From the NCBI RefSeq assembly GCF_030758975.1, contig NZ_CP132359.1, positions 434,001-498,000 of the forward strand: a stretch of DNA of 64,000 nucleotides. The letters are read 5' to 3'. Under the pieces are notes generated by a model. The model ran no database searches. It saw only the letters and a program-made list of their open reading frames with translations, and was not told the DNA's origin. Numbering within the stretch: the stretch's first letter is position 1; each line of letters opens with the position of its first letter. The position numbers were made by a program, and so were the translations under genes. Below, in pieces: positions 1 to 8,481 of the stretch. Origin of the DNA: Bosea beijingensis (lineage in GTDB: Bacteria > Pseudomonadota > Alphaproteobacteria > Rhizobiales > Beijerinckiaceae).

Positions 1-711
1 CAGCACGATCCCGCCCGCGGCCGAGAGGATCGCGTCGCCGGCCGCGATGTCCCATTCCATCGTCTGGCCGCAGCGGACATGGATGTCGGCCTCGCCCGAG
101 GCGATCATTCCGAACTTCACCGCCGACGAGACCGGAATACCCTTGCTGCAGCACATCGCCGCCGCGATGCCGTCGCTGCGGCCGTCGCCATGGAAGCGGC
201 TGACCAGTGCGACCGGCCCTTCGCCCGGCACGGCCCTGACACTTGTCGGTCGCGCTTCGCCCAGAAGGCCCCCATCCGGGGCGAAGTCCTGCTCATAGGC
301 ATGCGCACCGGAGAACCAGAGCCGCCCCATCGCCGGGGCTGCGATAGCGCCTGCGATCGGCCTGCCGTCGCGGACGACCGCAATCGCCACGCAATAACTG
401 TCGCCGCCCGCGAGGAACTCGCGCGTGCCGTCGAGCGGATCGAGCAGGATGAAGATGGCGTCCGGCGCCGTATTCTGCGCCGTCTCCTCGCTGACGATCG
501 GAAAGCCGGGCAACAGGCGCGTCAGCGCCTCCTTGGCGGCGTGGTCGGCCGCAAGATCGGCGGAGCAGACCGGCGAGCCGTCGCTCTTGAGCGTCACGTC
601 GCGTGCCGCCCGCTTCGCCAGCAGAACGGCGGCACTCACAGCCGCAGCTTCCGCGAGCTTGCGCCCCAGCCCGTCGCGGTCGCGCAGGCGGGGATCGTCA
701 TGGCCGATCAT
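1..711 (-). CDS. cysQ: 3'(2'),5'-bisphosphate nucleotidase CysQ (3' end cut by window)
   Basis: The open frame on the minus strand runs off the left edge, so the C-terminus is missing. It belongs to the inositol-monophosphatase superfamily of metal-dependent phosphatases. The metal-binding motif DPLDGTREF is visible about 90 codons in, preceded by SEE (VSEET), and EWDIAAGDAI near the window edge is the second signature. CysQ removes the 3' phosphate from PAP(S), recycling sulfate-assimilation by-products in the cytoplasm. The start is the ATG at 711 with a GGAAGG-like ribosome site about 10 bases upstream; a nearby upstream ATG is out of frame. It is divergent from chpT. The family is certain; CysQ rather than another IMPase member is likely from the WDIAAGDAI form. 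Confidence 0.88.
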   Translation of the reverse strand, partial: MIGHDDPRLRDRDGLGRKLAEAAAVSAAVLLAKRAARDVTLKSDGSPVCSADLAADHAAKEALTRLLPGFPIVSEETAQNTAPDAIFILLDPLDGTREFLAGGDSYCVAIAVVRDGRPIAGAIAAPAMGRLWFSGAHAYEQDFAPDGGLLGEARPTSVRAVPGEGPVALVSRFHGDGRSDGIAAAMCCSKGIPVSSAVKFGMIASGEADIHVRCGQTMEWDIAAGDAILSAAGGIVL

Positions 712-836
712 CGCGGCCCATCCTTCCCGTAATCGTCCCCGATATGGCGATTAACCACATGAAAACCAAGATAGCAGCATATCAAGCGATAACGGCGCCC
801 CAATCCGGCGCGTCCCCGTTTCAGGACCTCGCCCCC

Positions 837-1478
837 ATGACCGACATCTCGCTCGAGCCGCTCGATCTGGCTGCGCTTCTCTGCAGCCGCGTCTGCCATG
901 ACGTGATCAGCCCGGTCGGCGCGATTGTCAACGCTCTCGAAGTCCTGGAGGAAGATGATCCCTCGATGCGCGATTTCGCGCTGGAGCTGATCAAGAAGAG
1001 CGCGCGCGCCGCCTCGGCCCGCCTGCAATTCGCCCGCCTCGCCTTCGGCGCCGCCGGTTCCGCCGGCGCGATGATCGATCTCGGCGATGCCGGCAATGTC
1101 GCCAACGGCTTCCTCAACGACGAGAAGCTCTCACTCGACTGGGACGCGCCGCGCGCATTGCTGCCGAAGAACCAGGTCAAGCTTCTGCTCAACCTCCTGG
1201 TCATCGCGACGCAGGCCGTGCCGCGCGGCGGCAAGCTCGTCTCGCGCGCCACGGTCGAAGGCGAGCAGGGCACGTTCGAGATCACCGCGACCGGCTCGCA
1301 TGCCCGCATTCCCGCCCATGTCGAGGAGCTCCTGGCCGGGCGCTCGGAAACCGGCACGATCGACGCCCATGCCGTCCAGCCGCTCTATACCGGCATGGTC
1401 GCACGCGCCGCTGAAATGGGCATCACCTTCGCCATCGACGGCGATACCGTGACGATCAAGGCCGCCAAGGCGGCTTGA
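837..1478 (+). CDS. chpT: Histidine phosphotransferase ChpT
   Basis: This 213-residue protein resembles the dimeric histidine phosphotransferase of the CckA-ChpT-CtrA/CpdR phosphorelay. The phospho-accepting histidine is probably H21 in CHDVISPVGAI, on the first helix of the bundle. The C-terminal part has a degenerate ATPase-like fold (NQVKLLLNLLVIA), as known for ChpT. It carries phosphate from the hybrid kinase CckA to CtrA and CpdR in the cytoplasm. The ATG at 837 is chosen because MTDISLEPLDLAALL matches where ChpT proteins usually begin; the frame stays open upstream and another ATG lies near 744. It lies 94 bases upstream of cheA on the same strand and may be co-transcribed with the che genes. 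Its target gene ctrA lies 6 kb downstream. Confidence 0.9.
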   Translation: MTDISLEPLDLAALLCSRVCHDVISPVGAIVNALEVLEEDDPSMRDFALELIKKSARAASARLQFARLAFGAAGSAGAMIDLGDAGNVANGFLNDEKLSLDWDAPRALLPKNQVKLLLNLLVIATQAVPRGGKLVSRATVEGEQGTFEITATGSHARIPAHVEELLAGRSETGTIDAHAVQPLYTGMVARAAEMGITFAIDGDTVTIKAAKAA

Positions 1479-1572
1479 AGGATCGTTACCGGTCGAGAGG
1501 CGATCTCAACCGATCATAAACCGTTCTCCTGCTTTAGTTCCTGCAGCGTTCCGCGTTGAGTGAAGTTCCTGC

Positions 1573-4200
1573 ATGGACGAGTTGCTGCAAGAGTTCCTGA
1601 CGGAGACCGGCGAGAATCTCGACACGGTCGATCGGGAACTCGTTCGCTTCGAGCAGGACCCGAACGACCGCGACATCCTGCGGAACATCTTCCGGCTGGT
1701 CCATACGGTGAAGGGCACCTGCGGCTTCATCGGCCTGCCGCGGCTGGAAGCGCTGACCCACGCCGCCGAGTCGGTGATCGGGCAGTTCCGCGACGGCGCC
1801 ACCGTCAGGCCCATCGCCGTCACCGCGATCCTGGAAACGATCGACCGGATCAAGGACATCCTGGCCGAGCTTGCCGAGAAGGGGCAGGAGCCCGAAGGCA
1901 ACGACGAGACGCTGATCGGCGAGCTGTTCGCGCTGGCCGAGCACGCCAAGGGCGAGCTCAGGCAGCAGGCTCCGGCCGACATCTCGCTCGACCCGGTCGC
2001 TGCCTATCTCGCCCGCCATGGCCAGGCCGCGCCGGCCCCGACGAGCACCGAGGATATCGTCTTCCGCAGCGCGCCCGGCCCGCAGCGCGGGCGCGACGGC
2101 CGCATCGAAGGCAGCGAAACCGCCGCCCCCGCGGAGGATTCGCAAGGCCCCGTCCGCAGCGGCGGTCCGGCCACCCTGCGCGTCAATGTCGACACGATCG
2201 AGCACCTGATGACGATGGTCTCGGAGCTTGTCCTGACCCGCAACCAGCTCCTCGAGGTCGCGCGGCGACAGGAGGATGCCGGGCTCAAGGCCCCGCTCCA
2301 GCGCCTGTCGCTGATCACCGCCGAATTGCAGGACGGCGTGATGAAGACGCGCATGCAGCCGATCGGCAATGCCTGGTCTAAGCTGCCGCGCATCGTGCGC
2401 GATCTCAGCGCCGAACTGGGCAAGCGCATCGAATTGCTGACCGATGGTGCCGAGACCGAGCTCGACCGTCAGATCCTCGACCTGATCAAGGACCCCTTGA
2501 TCCACATGGTCCGCAACTGCGCCGACCATGCGATCGAATTGCCGGCCGACCGCCGCGAGGCCGGCAAGCCCGAGCACGGTACGATTCGCCTCGCCGCCTA
2601 TCACGAGGGCGGCTCGGTCACGATCTCGATCGCCGATGACGGACGCGGCCTCGATATCGAGCGCATCCGCGGCAAGGCCATGGCAAAGGGCCTCGCCAGC
2701 GAAGCCGAGCTCGACAAGCTCAGCGACGCGCAGATCAGCCGCTTCATCTTCCATCCCGGCTTCTCCACGGCCGACAGCGTCACAGCAGTCTCCGGCCGCG
2801 GCGTCGGCATGGACGTCGTCAAGGCCAATGTCGATTCGATCGGCGGCACGGTCGATGTCGCCAGCCGCCCCGGCCTCGGCACGACGATCACCATCAAGAT
2901 TCCGCTGACGCTCGCGATCATCTCGGCGCTGATCGTGGTCGCCGGCGAGGACCGCTACGCCATTCCCCAGATCGCGGTGCGCGAACTGGTCCGGGCCAAG
3001 GCCGGCGACGACAACCGCATCGAGGAGATCAACGGCGCCCCGGTGCTGCGGCTGCGCGGACGCCTCCTCCCGATCGTCTCGCTGCCGGGGCTGATGGCCT
3101 GCCCGGGGCGGGAAGCCGCCCGGCGGGCCGATGGCGAGGGCTTCATCGTCGTCACCCAGATTGGCGAGCGGCAGTTCGGCATCCTCGTCGACAGCGTCTT
3201 CCACACCGAGGAAATCGTGGTGAAGCCGATGTCGAGCAAGCTACGCCATATCCACCTGTTCTCCGGCAACACCATTCTCGGCGACGGCACCGTCGTGCTC
3301 ATCGTCGATCCCAACGGCGTCGCTCGCCTGGTCGGCGCAACCACGTCCGAGGACGCGCAGGAGGAGCCGCGCGAGGCAGCGGCCCAGGTGCATCGCGGCG
3401 AACGCACGACGATGCTGGTCTTCAGGGCCGGCGCCGGCAGCCTGCAGGCCCTGCCTCTCTCGCTTGTGACGCGATTGGAGGAGATCGAGGCCGGCGAATT
3501 CCAGCGCAGCGGCGGCCGCACCCTGCTGCATTACCGCGGCCGTCTCGTCCCCGTGACCCCCGTCGCCGACACGCCATTGCGTGCTGAGGGCATCCAGCCG
3601 CTCGTCATCGTCTCGAACGGCGATCTCACCGTGGCGCTCGCCGTCGAGGCGATCGTCGACATCGTCGAGGAAACCTTCGATCTGGAGATCGCGGCGGCCG
3701 ACGCGCGCGGCATCATCGGCTCGGCCATGATCCGCGGCCGCGCCACCGACATCCTCGATCTCGCCCATTACCTGCCGCTGAACGAGCCCGGCTGGTTCGC
3801 GGCCGGGCGCAATGCCGAGCTTCCCGGCCGGGTCCTGCTGGTCGAGCCCTCCGACTTCCTGCGCGACATGCTCAGCCCGGTATTGAGGGCCTCCGGCCGG
3901 ATCATCGCCCCGATCGCCGATTTCAGCGAAGCGGCCCTGGCGACGGCCGGCGAGCCGATCGTGACCGCATTGCTCGATCTCGACCGCGACAGCGACGCCG
4001 CCTTTGCCTTCGCCAGCCTCCTGCGCGAACGCGCCAAGGGCGAGCGCCTGCGCATCCTCGGCTTGACGACCTGCGCCACGCCCGACCTGCACATGCGGGC
4101 GGTCCAGGCCGGTCTCGACGACGTCGTCGCGAAATTCGACCGCCGCGCCCTGCTGAGCGAGATCAACGCGGCCGGCGCCGATCTGAGGCATGCGGCATGA
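1573..4200 (+). CDS. cheA: Chemotaxis histidine kinase CheA with tandem CheW-like domains and C-terminal receiver-like domain
   Basis: This 875-residue kinase phosphorylates CheY and CheB in response to chemoreceptors. Domains in order are: Hpt (about 1-105, phosphorylated H44 in RLVHTVKGT), a linker, dimerisation (about 200-265), HATPase (about 265-440, N box MVRNCADHAIE near 315, G box DDGRGLD near 355, GVGMDVV), a CheW-like regulatory domain (about 445-590), a second CheW-like segment (about 610-740) and a receiver-like domain (about 750-870). The receiver keeps an Asp in LLDLD and a Lys in VVAKFD but has EPSD instead of an acidic pair, so it may be degenerate. The ATG at 1573 gives the canonical MDELLQEFL start. 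Its stop overlaps cheW by four bases, indicating translational coupling. Confidence 0.95.
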   Translation: MDELLQEFLTETGENLDTVDRELVRFEQDPNDRDILRNIFRLVHTVKGTCGFIGLPRLEALTHAAESVIGQFRDGATVRPIAVTAILETIDRIKDILAELAEKGQEPEGNDETLIGELFALAEHAKGELRQQAPADISLDPVAAYLARHGQAAPAPTSTEDIVFRSAPGPQRGRDGRIEGSETAAPAEDSQGPVRSGGPATLRVNVDTIEHLMTMVSELVLTRNQLLEVARRQEDAGLKAPLQRLSLITAELQDGVMKTRMQPIGNAWSKLPRIVRDLSAELGKRIELLTDGAETELDRQILDLIKDPLIHMVRNCADHAIELPADRREAGKPEHGTIRLAAYHEGGSVTISIADDGRGLDIERIRGKAMAKGLASEAELDKLSDAQISRFIFHPGFSTADSVTAVSGRGVGMDVVKANVDSIGGTVDVASRPGLGTTITIKIPLTLAIISALIVVAGEDRYAIPQIAVRELVRAKAGDDNRIEEINGAPVLRLRGRLLPIVSLPGLMACPGREAARRADGEGFIVVTQIGERQFGILVDSVFHTEEIVVKPMSSKLRHIHLFSGNTILGDGTVVLIVDPNGVARLVGATTSEDAQEEPREAAAQVHRGERTTMLVFRAGAGSLQALPLSLVTRLEEIEAGEFQRSGGRTLLHYRGRLVPVTPVADTPLRAEGIQPLVIVSNGDLTVALAVEAIVDIVEETFDLEIAAADARGIIGSAMIRGRATDILDLAHYLPLNEPGWFAAGRNAELPGRVLLVEPSDFLRDMLSPVLRASGRIIAPIADFSEAALATAGEPIVTALLDLDRDSDAAFAFASLLRERAKGERLRILGLTTCATPDLHMRAVQAGLDDVVAKFDRRALLSEINAAGADLRHAA

Positions 4201-4700
4201 TGTCGAACGAAACCCACATCCCCGAACCCGTCGCGCCCGGCTTTGGCGACTCGCTGGACTATGTGACGATCCGCGTCGGCGAGCAGCTTCTCGGCCTGCC
4301 GATCGGCCGTGTCCAGGACGTGTTCATCACCAACCGCATCACGATCGTGCCGCGCGCGCCCGACGAGATCGTCGGGCTGATCAACCTGCGCGGCCGCATC
4401 GTCACCGCGATCTGCCTGCGCAAGCGGCTGGGCCGTCCGGTCTCGCTCCAGCCCGACGGCCAGGGCCGCCATGAACTGACGGCGATCGGCATCGACCATG
4501 GCGGCGAGGCCTATGCGCTGATCGTCGACGCGGTCGGCGAGGTCATCCGGCTCGACCGGTCCACCTTCGAGCCGCTCCCTGTTCACCTCGATCGCGTCTG
4601 GACGGCCTTGGCGACGGGCATCCATCGCCTGGCCGACGAGCTTCTCGTCGTGCTCGACCTCGACGCCGTCCTCGATCTCGACCTTCGCAGCGCAGCCTGA
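4197..4700 (+). CDS. cheW: Chemotaxis coupling protein CheW
   Basis: A 167-residue single-domain CheW that bridges chemoreceptors and CheA at the inner face of the cytoplasmic membrane. The beta-barrel signatures YVTIRVGEQLLGLPIGRVQDVF and IVGLINLRGRIVTAICLR are typical, the latter being the receptor-contact region. The start ATG overlaps the cheA stop (ATGA). It is slightly longer than the E. coli protein because of an N-terminal extension and a C-terminal tail LDLDAVLDLDLRSAA. A 30-base gap with GGAGA before the next ATG leads to cheY. Confidence 0.95.
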   Translation: MMSNETHIPEPVAPGFGDSLDYVTIRVGEQLLGLPIGRVQDVFITNRITIVPRAPDEIVGLINLRGRIVTAICLRKRLGRPVSLQPDGQGRHELTAIGIDHGGEAYALIVDAVGEVIRLDRSTFEPLPVHLDRVWTALATGIHRLADELLVVLDLDAVLDLDLRSAA

Positions 4701-4730
4701 CGGCGGCGCCACCATTCTGGAGACCCAATC

Positions 4731-5096
4731 ATGAAATACTGCCTCGTCGTCGACGACTCAGCGGTGATCCGCAAGGTGGCCCGCCGAATCCTCGAAGGAT
4801 TGCAGTTCCGCATCGCCGAGGCCGAGGACGGCGCGCGCGCCATCGACGCCTGCAAGGGCGAGATGCCGGACGCCGTCCTGCTCGACTGGAACATGCCGAT
4901 CATGGACGGTTACGAGTTCCTGCGCACGCTGCGCCAGATGCCCGGCGGCAAGCGTCCGAAGGTCGTGTTCTGCACGACCGAGAACGACATCGCCCATATC
5001 GCGCGCGCAATGCATGCCGGGGCCGACGAATACATCATGAAGCCCTTCGACAAGGAGATCGTGGCTTCGAAATTCCATCAGGTCGGACTGCTCTGA
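4731..5096 (+). CDS. cheY: Chemotaxis response regulator CheY
   Basis: A 121-residue stand-alone receiver domain. The acidic pair is in VVDDSA (D9, D10), the phospho-acceptor is in VLLDWNMP, the Thr/Ser switch is in CTTEND and the conserved Lys is in MKPFDKE. It has no output domain, so it acts by protein contact, as expected for CheY controlling the flagellar motor switch (FliM/FliN). Its place between cheW and cheB supports a chemotaxis role rather than a DivK or CpdR role. GGAGA lies a few bases before the ATG. Confidence 0.93.
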   Translation: MKYCLVVDDSAVIRKVARRILEGLQFRIAEAEDGARAIDACKGEMPDAVLLDWNMPIMDGYEFLRTLRQMPGGKRPKVVFCTTENDIAHIARAMHAGADEYIMKPFDKEIVASKFHQVGLL

Positions 5097-5176
5097 GCGA
5101 GTGCCTTCCGATGCGGGCGCATCGGAAAACCATCGTCCAGAATGCCCTCGCCGCCACCGCCGGCCCTGAGAGAAAC

Positions 5177-6298
5177 ATGCCGATGTTGTCTCCCCGCGCG
5201 CTTCCCGCAAGCCCCGCATCGCGGCACAAGACCGTGGTGATCGCCGATGATTCCGTCGTCGTGCGCGGGCTCTTCGCGCGCTGGCTGGGCGAGGCCGGCA
5301 ACTTCCACGTCGTTGCCGTCGCCGGCGACGGCGAGACGGCGGTCGCCCACGCCACCCGCTTCAAGCCCGACGTGATGGTGCTCGACCTCGACATGCCCGG
5401 CGTCGACGGCGCGGCCGCCCTGCCCCAGATCCTCAAGGAAAGTCCGAACACGGGGGTCCTGCTCGCGGCGACGCTGAACGAGCGCAACACCCGCCTCGCG
5501 CTGGAATGCATGACGCGAGGTGCTATGGACGTCGTCTCCAAGCCGGACAGCCGCAGCGGCATGACGCTCTCGCTCGATTTCCGCAGCGAGTTCCTGCTCA
5601 AGCTCGGCAACATCGTCCAGGCGCCGGTGAAGCCCGGCTCGCTCCCGCCCGAGATCGACACCGACCTGCCGCATGCCGGGCCGACGAACCTGCGCCCCCT
5701 GGTCTCGGTGATGCCGCGCTATCTCGTGATCGGCGCCTCGACCGGCGGTCCGCGCGCCGTCGCCAAGGTCCTCTTCGACATCGGTGAGGGCCTCAACGAC
5801 CTGACCACGGTCGTCGTCCAGCACATGCCGCCGCTCTTTACCGCCTCCTTCGCCGAGCAGGTCGCTGCCCATATCGGCGTTCCCGCCCGCGAGCCCTTCG
5901 ACGGCGAGCGGCTGATGCGCGGCACCGTCTATATCGCGCCCGGCGGACGCCATCTCGGCGTCGACCGCCGGCTCGGCCATATCGTCGCCCGTATCGGCGA
6001 CGAACCGCCCGTGAATTTCTGCCGCCCGGCCGTCGACGTTCTGTTCAGCGATGCCGCCCGCCATCTCGGGGCGGCCGCGCTCGGCCTCGTTCTCACCGGC
6101 ATGGGCAGCGACGGCACCGAGGGCGCCGGCGCCCTGCGCAAGGCCGGCGCCGCCGTCATCGCCCAGGACGAGCCGAGCAGCACGATCTGGGGCATGCCCG
6201 GCTCGGTCGTGCGCGCCCGCCATGCCAGCACCGTCATCGCGCTCGACGAGATCGGCGCCTCGATCCGCTGCTTGATCCGCGGAGTGCAAACGGCATGA
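5177..6298 (+). CDS. cheB: Chemotaxis protein-glutamate methylesterase CheB
   Basis: CheB demethylates (and deamidates) chemoreceptor glutamates to reset sensitivity. It has an N-terminal receiver (VVIADDSVVVRGLF, phospho-Asp in MVLDLDMPG) and a C-terminal methylesterase domain with the Ser-His-Asp triad at about S188 (GASTGGP), H216 (QHMPP) and D312 (GMGSDG) counted from this start. An in-frame ATG at 5111 would add 22 residues; 5177 is preferred because GAGAG sits just upstream and the longer N-terminus looks like non-conserved sequence. The stop overlaps the cheR start (ATGA). CheB and CheR being coupled fits their opposing activities. Confidence 0.93.
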   Translation: MPMLSPRALPASPASRHKTVVIADDSVVVRGLFARWLGEAGNFHVVAVAGDGETAVAHATRFKPDVMVLDLDMPGVDGAAALPQILKESPNTGVLLAATLNERNTRLALECMTRGAMDVVSKPDSRSGMTLSLDFRSEFLLKLGNIVQAPVKPGSLPPEIDTDLPHAGPTNLRPLVSVMPRYLVIGASTGGPRAVAKVLFDIGEGLNDLTTVVVQHMPPLFTASFAEQVAAHIGVPAREPFDGERLMRGTVYIAPGGRHLGVDRRLGHIVARIGDEPPVNFCRPAVDVLFSDAARHLGAAALGLVLTGMGSDGTEGAGALRKAGAAVIAQDEPSSTIWGMPGSVVRARHASTVIALDEIGASIRCLIRGVQTA

Positions 6299-7182
6299 CC
6301 GAGGCGGATTTCTCCTTCCTGCGCCTGCTGCTCCAGCAACGCTCCGGCCTGTCGCTGACCGCGGACAAGCGCTATCTCGCCGAGAGCCGCCTCGGCATCC
6401 TCTGCCGCCGCCGCGGCATCGCCGATCTCGAGGCGCTGATCCGCCAGCTCAGGCTCGCGCGCGATCCCGCGCTGGAGAGCGCCGTGGTCGACGCGATGAC
6501 CACCAACGAGACGCTGTTCTTCCGCGACCAGACGCCGTTCAACCTGTTCCGGGATGTGATCCTGCCCGAGCGCCTCGCCGCCAACGCCGCCAGCCGCTCG
6601 CTGCGGATCTGGTGCGCCGCCGTCTCCAGCGGCCAGGAAGCCTATTCGCTGGCCATGCTGATCGACGAACTCGGCGAGCGGCTCGCCGGCTGGAAGATCG
6701 AGATCCTGGGAACCGACCTCTCCGAGGAAATCCTGGAAAAGGCCCGCGCCGGCATTTACAGCCAGTTCGAGATCCAGCGCGGCCTGCCGATCCAGATGCT
6801 GCTGAAGCATTTCCAGCAGGTCGGCGACAAATGGCAGGTCTCGCAGCGCATCCGCTCGATGGTCACGTTCAAGCAGCACAACCTGCTGGAGCGCAATGAT
6901 CCGTTCGGCCGCTTCGACGTGATCTTCTGCCGCAACGTGCTGATCTATTTCGACGTCCCGACCAAGGTGAAGGTGCTGGAACTGTTGACGCCGCGCCTCG
7001 TGCCGGACGGCGCCTTCCTGCTCGGTGCCGCCGAGACGGTACTGGGGCTGGCGACGAACCTGACCTGCGATCCGCAGCACCGCGGCCTCTATCGGCACGC
7101 TGCGATGGCGCCCCCGCTCGCCGCCTCCCCTGCGCCGGGCCTCAGGCCGCGTCCTGCCGCCGCCATCGGCATGCGCGGCTGA
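6295..7182 (+). CDS. cheR: Chemotaxis protein methyltransferase CheR
   Basis: A 295-residue SAM-dependent methyltransferase that methylates chemoreceptor glutamates. The small helical N-domain (about 1-75) is followed by the methyltransferase fold, with TTNETLFFRD typical of CheR, the SAM-binding region RIWCAAVSSGQEAYSLAM, GTDLSEEIL, and FDVIFCRNVLIYFD. The canonical form of the SAM motif is WSAGCSTGEEPYS-like; the AAVSSGQE version here is common in alphaproteobacterial CheR. It is the last gene of the che operon and converges on ctrA. A Pro/Ala-rich tail follows the fold. Confidence 0.95.
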   Translation: MTEADFSFLRLLLQQRSGLSLTADKRYLAESRLGILCRRRGIADLEALIRQLRLARDPALESAVVDAMTTNETLFFRDQTPFNLFRDVILPERLAANAASRSLRIWCAAVSSGQEAYSLAMLIDELGERLAGWKIEILGTDLSEEILEKARAGIYSQFEIQRGLPIQMLLKHFQQVGDKWQVSQRIRSMVTFKQHNLLERNDPFGRFDVIFCRNVLIYFDVPTKVKVLELLTPRLVPDGAFLLGAAETVLGLATNLTCDPQHRGLYRHAAMAPPLAASPAPGLRPRPAAAIGMRG

Positions 7183-7221
7183 ACCAGCCGCGTTTCCCGA
7201 CGCGATCACCGTCACCGCACA

Positions 7222-7247
7222 AACAAAAACCCCGCCTCTCGGCGGGG
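7222..7247 (-). terminator. Intrinsic terminator of ctrA
   Basis: Read on the minus strand, a perfect 7-bp stem CCCCGCC/GGCGGGG with a GAGA loop is followed by TTTTTGTTTG, a textbook rho-independent terminator about 100 bases past the ctrA stop. On the plus strand there is no T run, so it does not efficiently stop the che operon. A second GC stem (7312-7329, CCGCCCG/CGGGCGG) lies closer to ctrA without a T run. Confidence 0.88.
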
Positions 7248-7344
7248 TCCCCGTCGACCTGTCGTGTACATCCGACGATCAGGTCAAGATCTGGTCTAGC
7301 GTCGCTTCATGACCGCCCGATGACGGGCGGGCGACGGAAAGGCG

Positions 7345-8046
7345 TCAGGCCGGGATGCGCTCGTCGGCCTCGGACGGCTCGCGCAGCACGTAGCCGCGGC
7401 CCCAGACGGTCTCGATGTAGTTCTTGCCGTCCGACGCGTTGGCGAGCTTCTTGCGCAGCTTGCAGATGAAGACGTCGATGATCTTGAGCTCGGGCTCGTC
7501 CATGCCGCCGTAGAGATGGTTGAGGAACATCTCCTTGGTGAGCGTCGTGCCCTTGCGGAGCGAGAGCAGCTCCAGCATCTGGTATTCCTTGCCGGTCAGA
7601 TGCACGCGGGCGGCATCGACCTCGACCGTCTTGGTGTCGAGATTGACGACCAGGTCGCCGGTGGTGATGACCGACTGGGCATGGCCCTTCGAGCGACGCA
7701 CGATCGCATGGATGCGGGCAACCAGCTCGTCCTTGTGGAACGGCTTGGTGAGATAGTCGTCGGCGCCGAAGCCGAGACCCTTCACCTTGTCCTCGATGCC
7801 GGCGAGGCCGGAGAGGATCAGGATCGGCGTCTTGACCTTCGCCACGCGCAGGCTGCGCAGAACCTCGTAACCCGACATGTCGGGGAGGTTCAGGTCGAGC
7901 AGAATGATGTCGTAGTCGTAGAGCTTGCCGAGATCGACGCCCTCTTCGCCGAGGTCCGTCGTATAGACGTTGAAGCTCTCCGATTTGAGCATGAGCTCGA
8001 TGCTTTGAGCGGTCGCGCTATCGTCCTCGATCAGCAGAACCCGCAT
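7345..8046 (-). CDS. ctrA: Cell-cycle master response regulator CtrA
   Basis: A 233-residue OmpR-family regulator. The N-terminal receiver begins [20 protein letters not shown] with phospho-acceptor D51 in [10 protein letters not shown] and Lys in TKPFHKDEL. The C-terminal winged helix contains [17 protein letters not shown] and [14 protein letters not shown], both near-identical to known CtrA proteins. CtrA binds TTAA-N7-TTAA boxes and controls division, motility and chemotaxis genes. The ATG at 8046 gives the canonical start; the frame is open for 27 more codons upstream. The C-terminus ends in ERIPA, not the double alanine used for ClpXP recognition in Caulobacter. Candidate CtrA boxes lie before flhA, fliF and sciP in this window. 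Confidence 0.97.
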   Translation of the reverse strand: MRVLLIEDDSATAQSIELMLKSESFNVYTTDLGEEGVDLGKLYDYDIILLDLNLPDMSGYEVLRSLRVAKVKTPILILSGLAGIEDKVKGLGFGADDYLTKPFHKDELVARIHAIVRRSKGHAQSVITTGDLVVNLDTKTVEVDAARVHLTGKEYQMLELLSLRKGTTLTKEMFLNHLYGGMDEPELKIIDVFICKLRKKLANASDGKNYIETVWGRGYVLREPSEADERIPA

Positions 8047-8481
8047 GTCCACGTCCCCAATTTCGCCCGCAGGGCAGGTTTGACCGTTGTTTCCGCCCGG
8101 ACCGTTCGGCCCTTGACGACGACGCACTTGCCCAATGAAACGCCACGCGACACGCTACGAGGAAACTGGTTAACAAACCGTGATTCCCGAGCGCAAGCGC
8201 TTCCTCGGAGAAAGTGAACGATCCTTGTCGAGGTGAGTCGAATTTGACACGGATCGCTGAACTTCTCGGCCGCGAAAGCGCCTTTCGCGAAGGCTTGCAT
8301 CGGGAAACAGGGCTATAATCGCCCTGCGTCACGCGGCAGCCTCGATCTGCAGTGTTAACCACAGAGCTTAACAGCTGGTAAATGAGCGCAATTTGTTAGG
8401 AACCCTTACCAAATCATCCACAGGGGTCCCGCCAGCTGATAGCGCTGATCTGCACATGACCGATAACCGCGAAATATCCCG
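8047..8481. promoter_or_regulatory. ctrA-fliI divergent regulatory region
   Basis: This 435-base intergenic region separates divergent ctrA and fliI. It contains CtrA half-sites (TTAACC near 8355; TTAAC at 8368-8372; a GTTAAC at about 8169-8174), an imperfect full box TTAA-CAGCTGG-TAAA at 8368-8382, and two GANTC sites (8182-8186 GATTC, 8235-8239 GAGTC) that CcrM could methylate. A TATAAT match is at 8314-8319 on the plus strand. Local A+T is higher than in the flanking genes. No ORF here is convincing. The region probably drives both genes with autoregulation by CtrA, but no individual start site can be fixed. Confidence 0.6.

Noticed and set aside
1534..3204. A 556-codon minus-strand frame opposite cheA
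   Set aside because: Antisense of the CheA Hpt and kinase domains; no ribosome site or domain.
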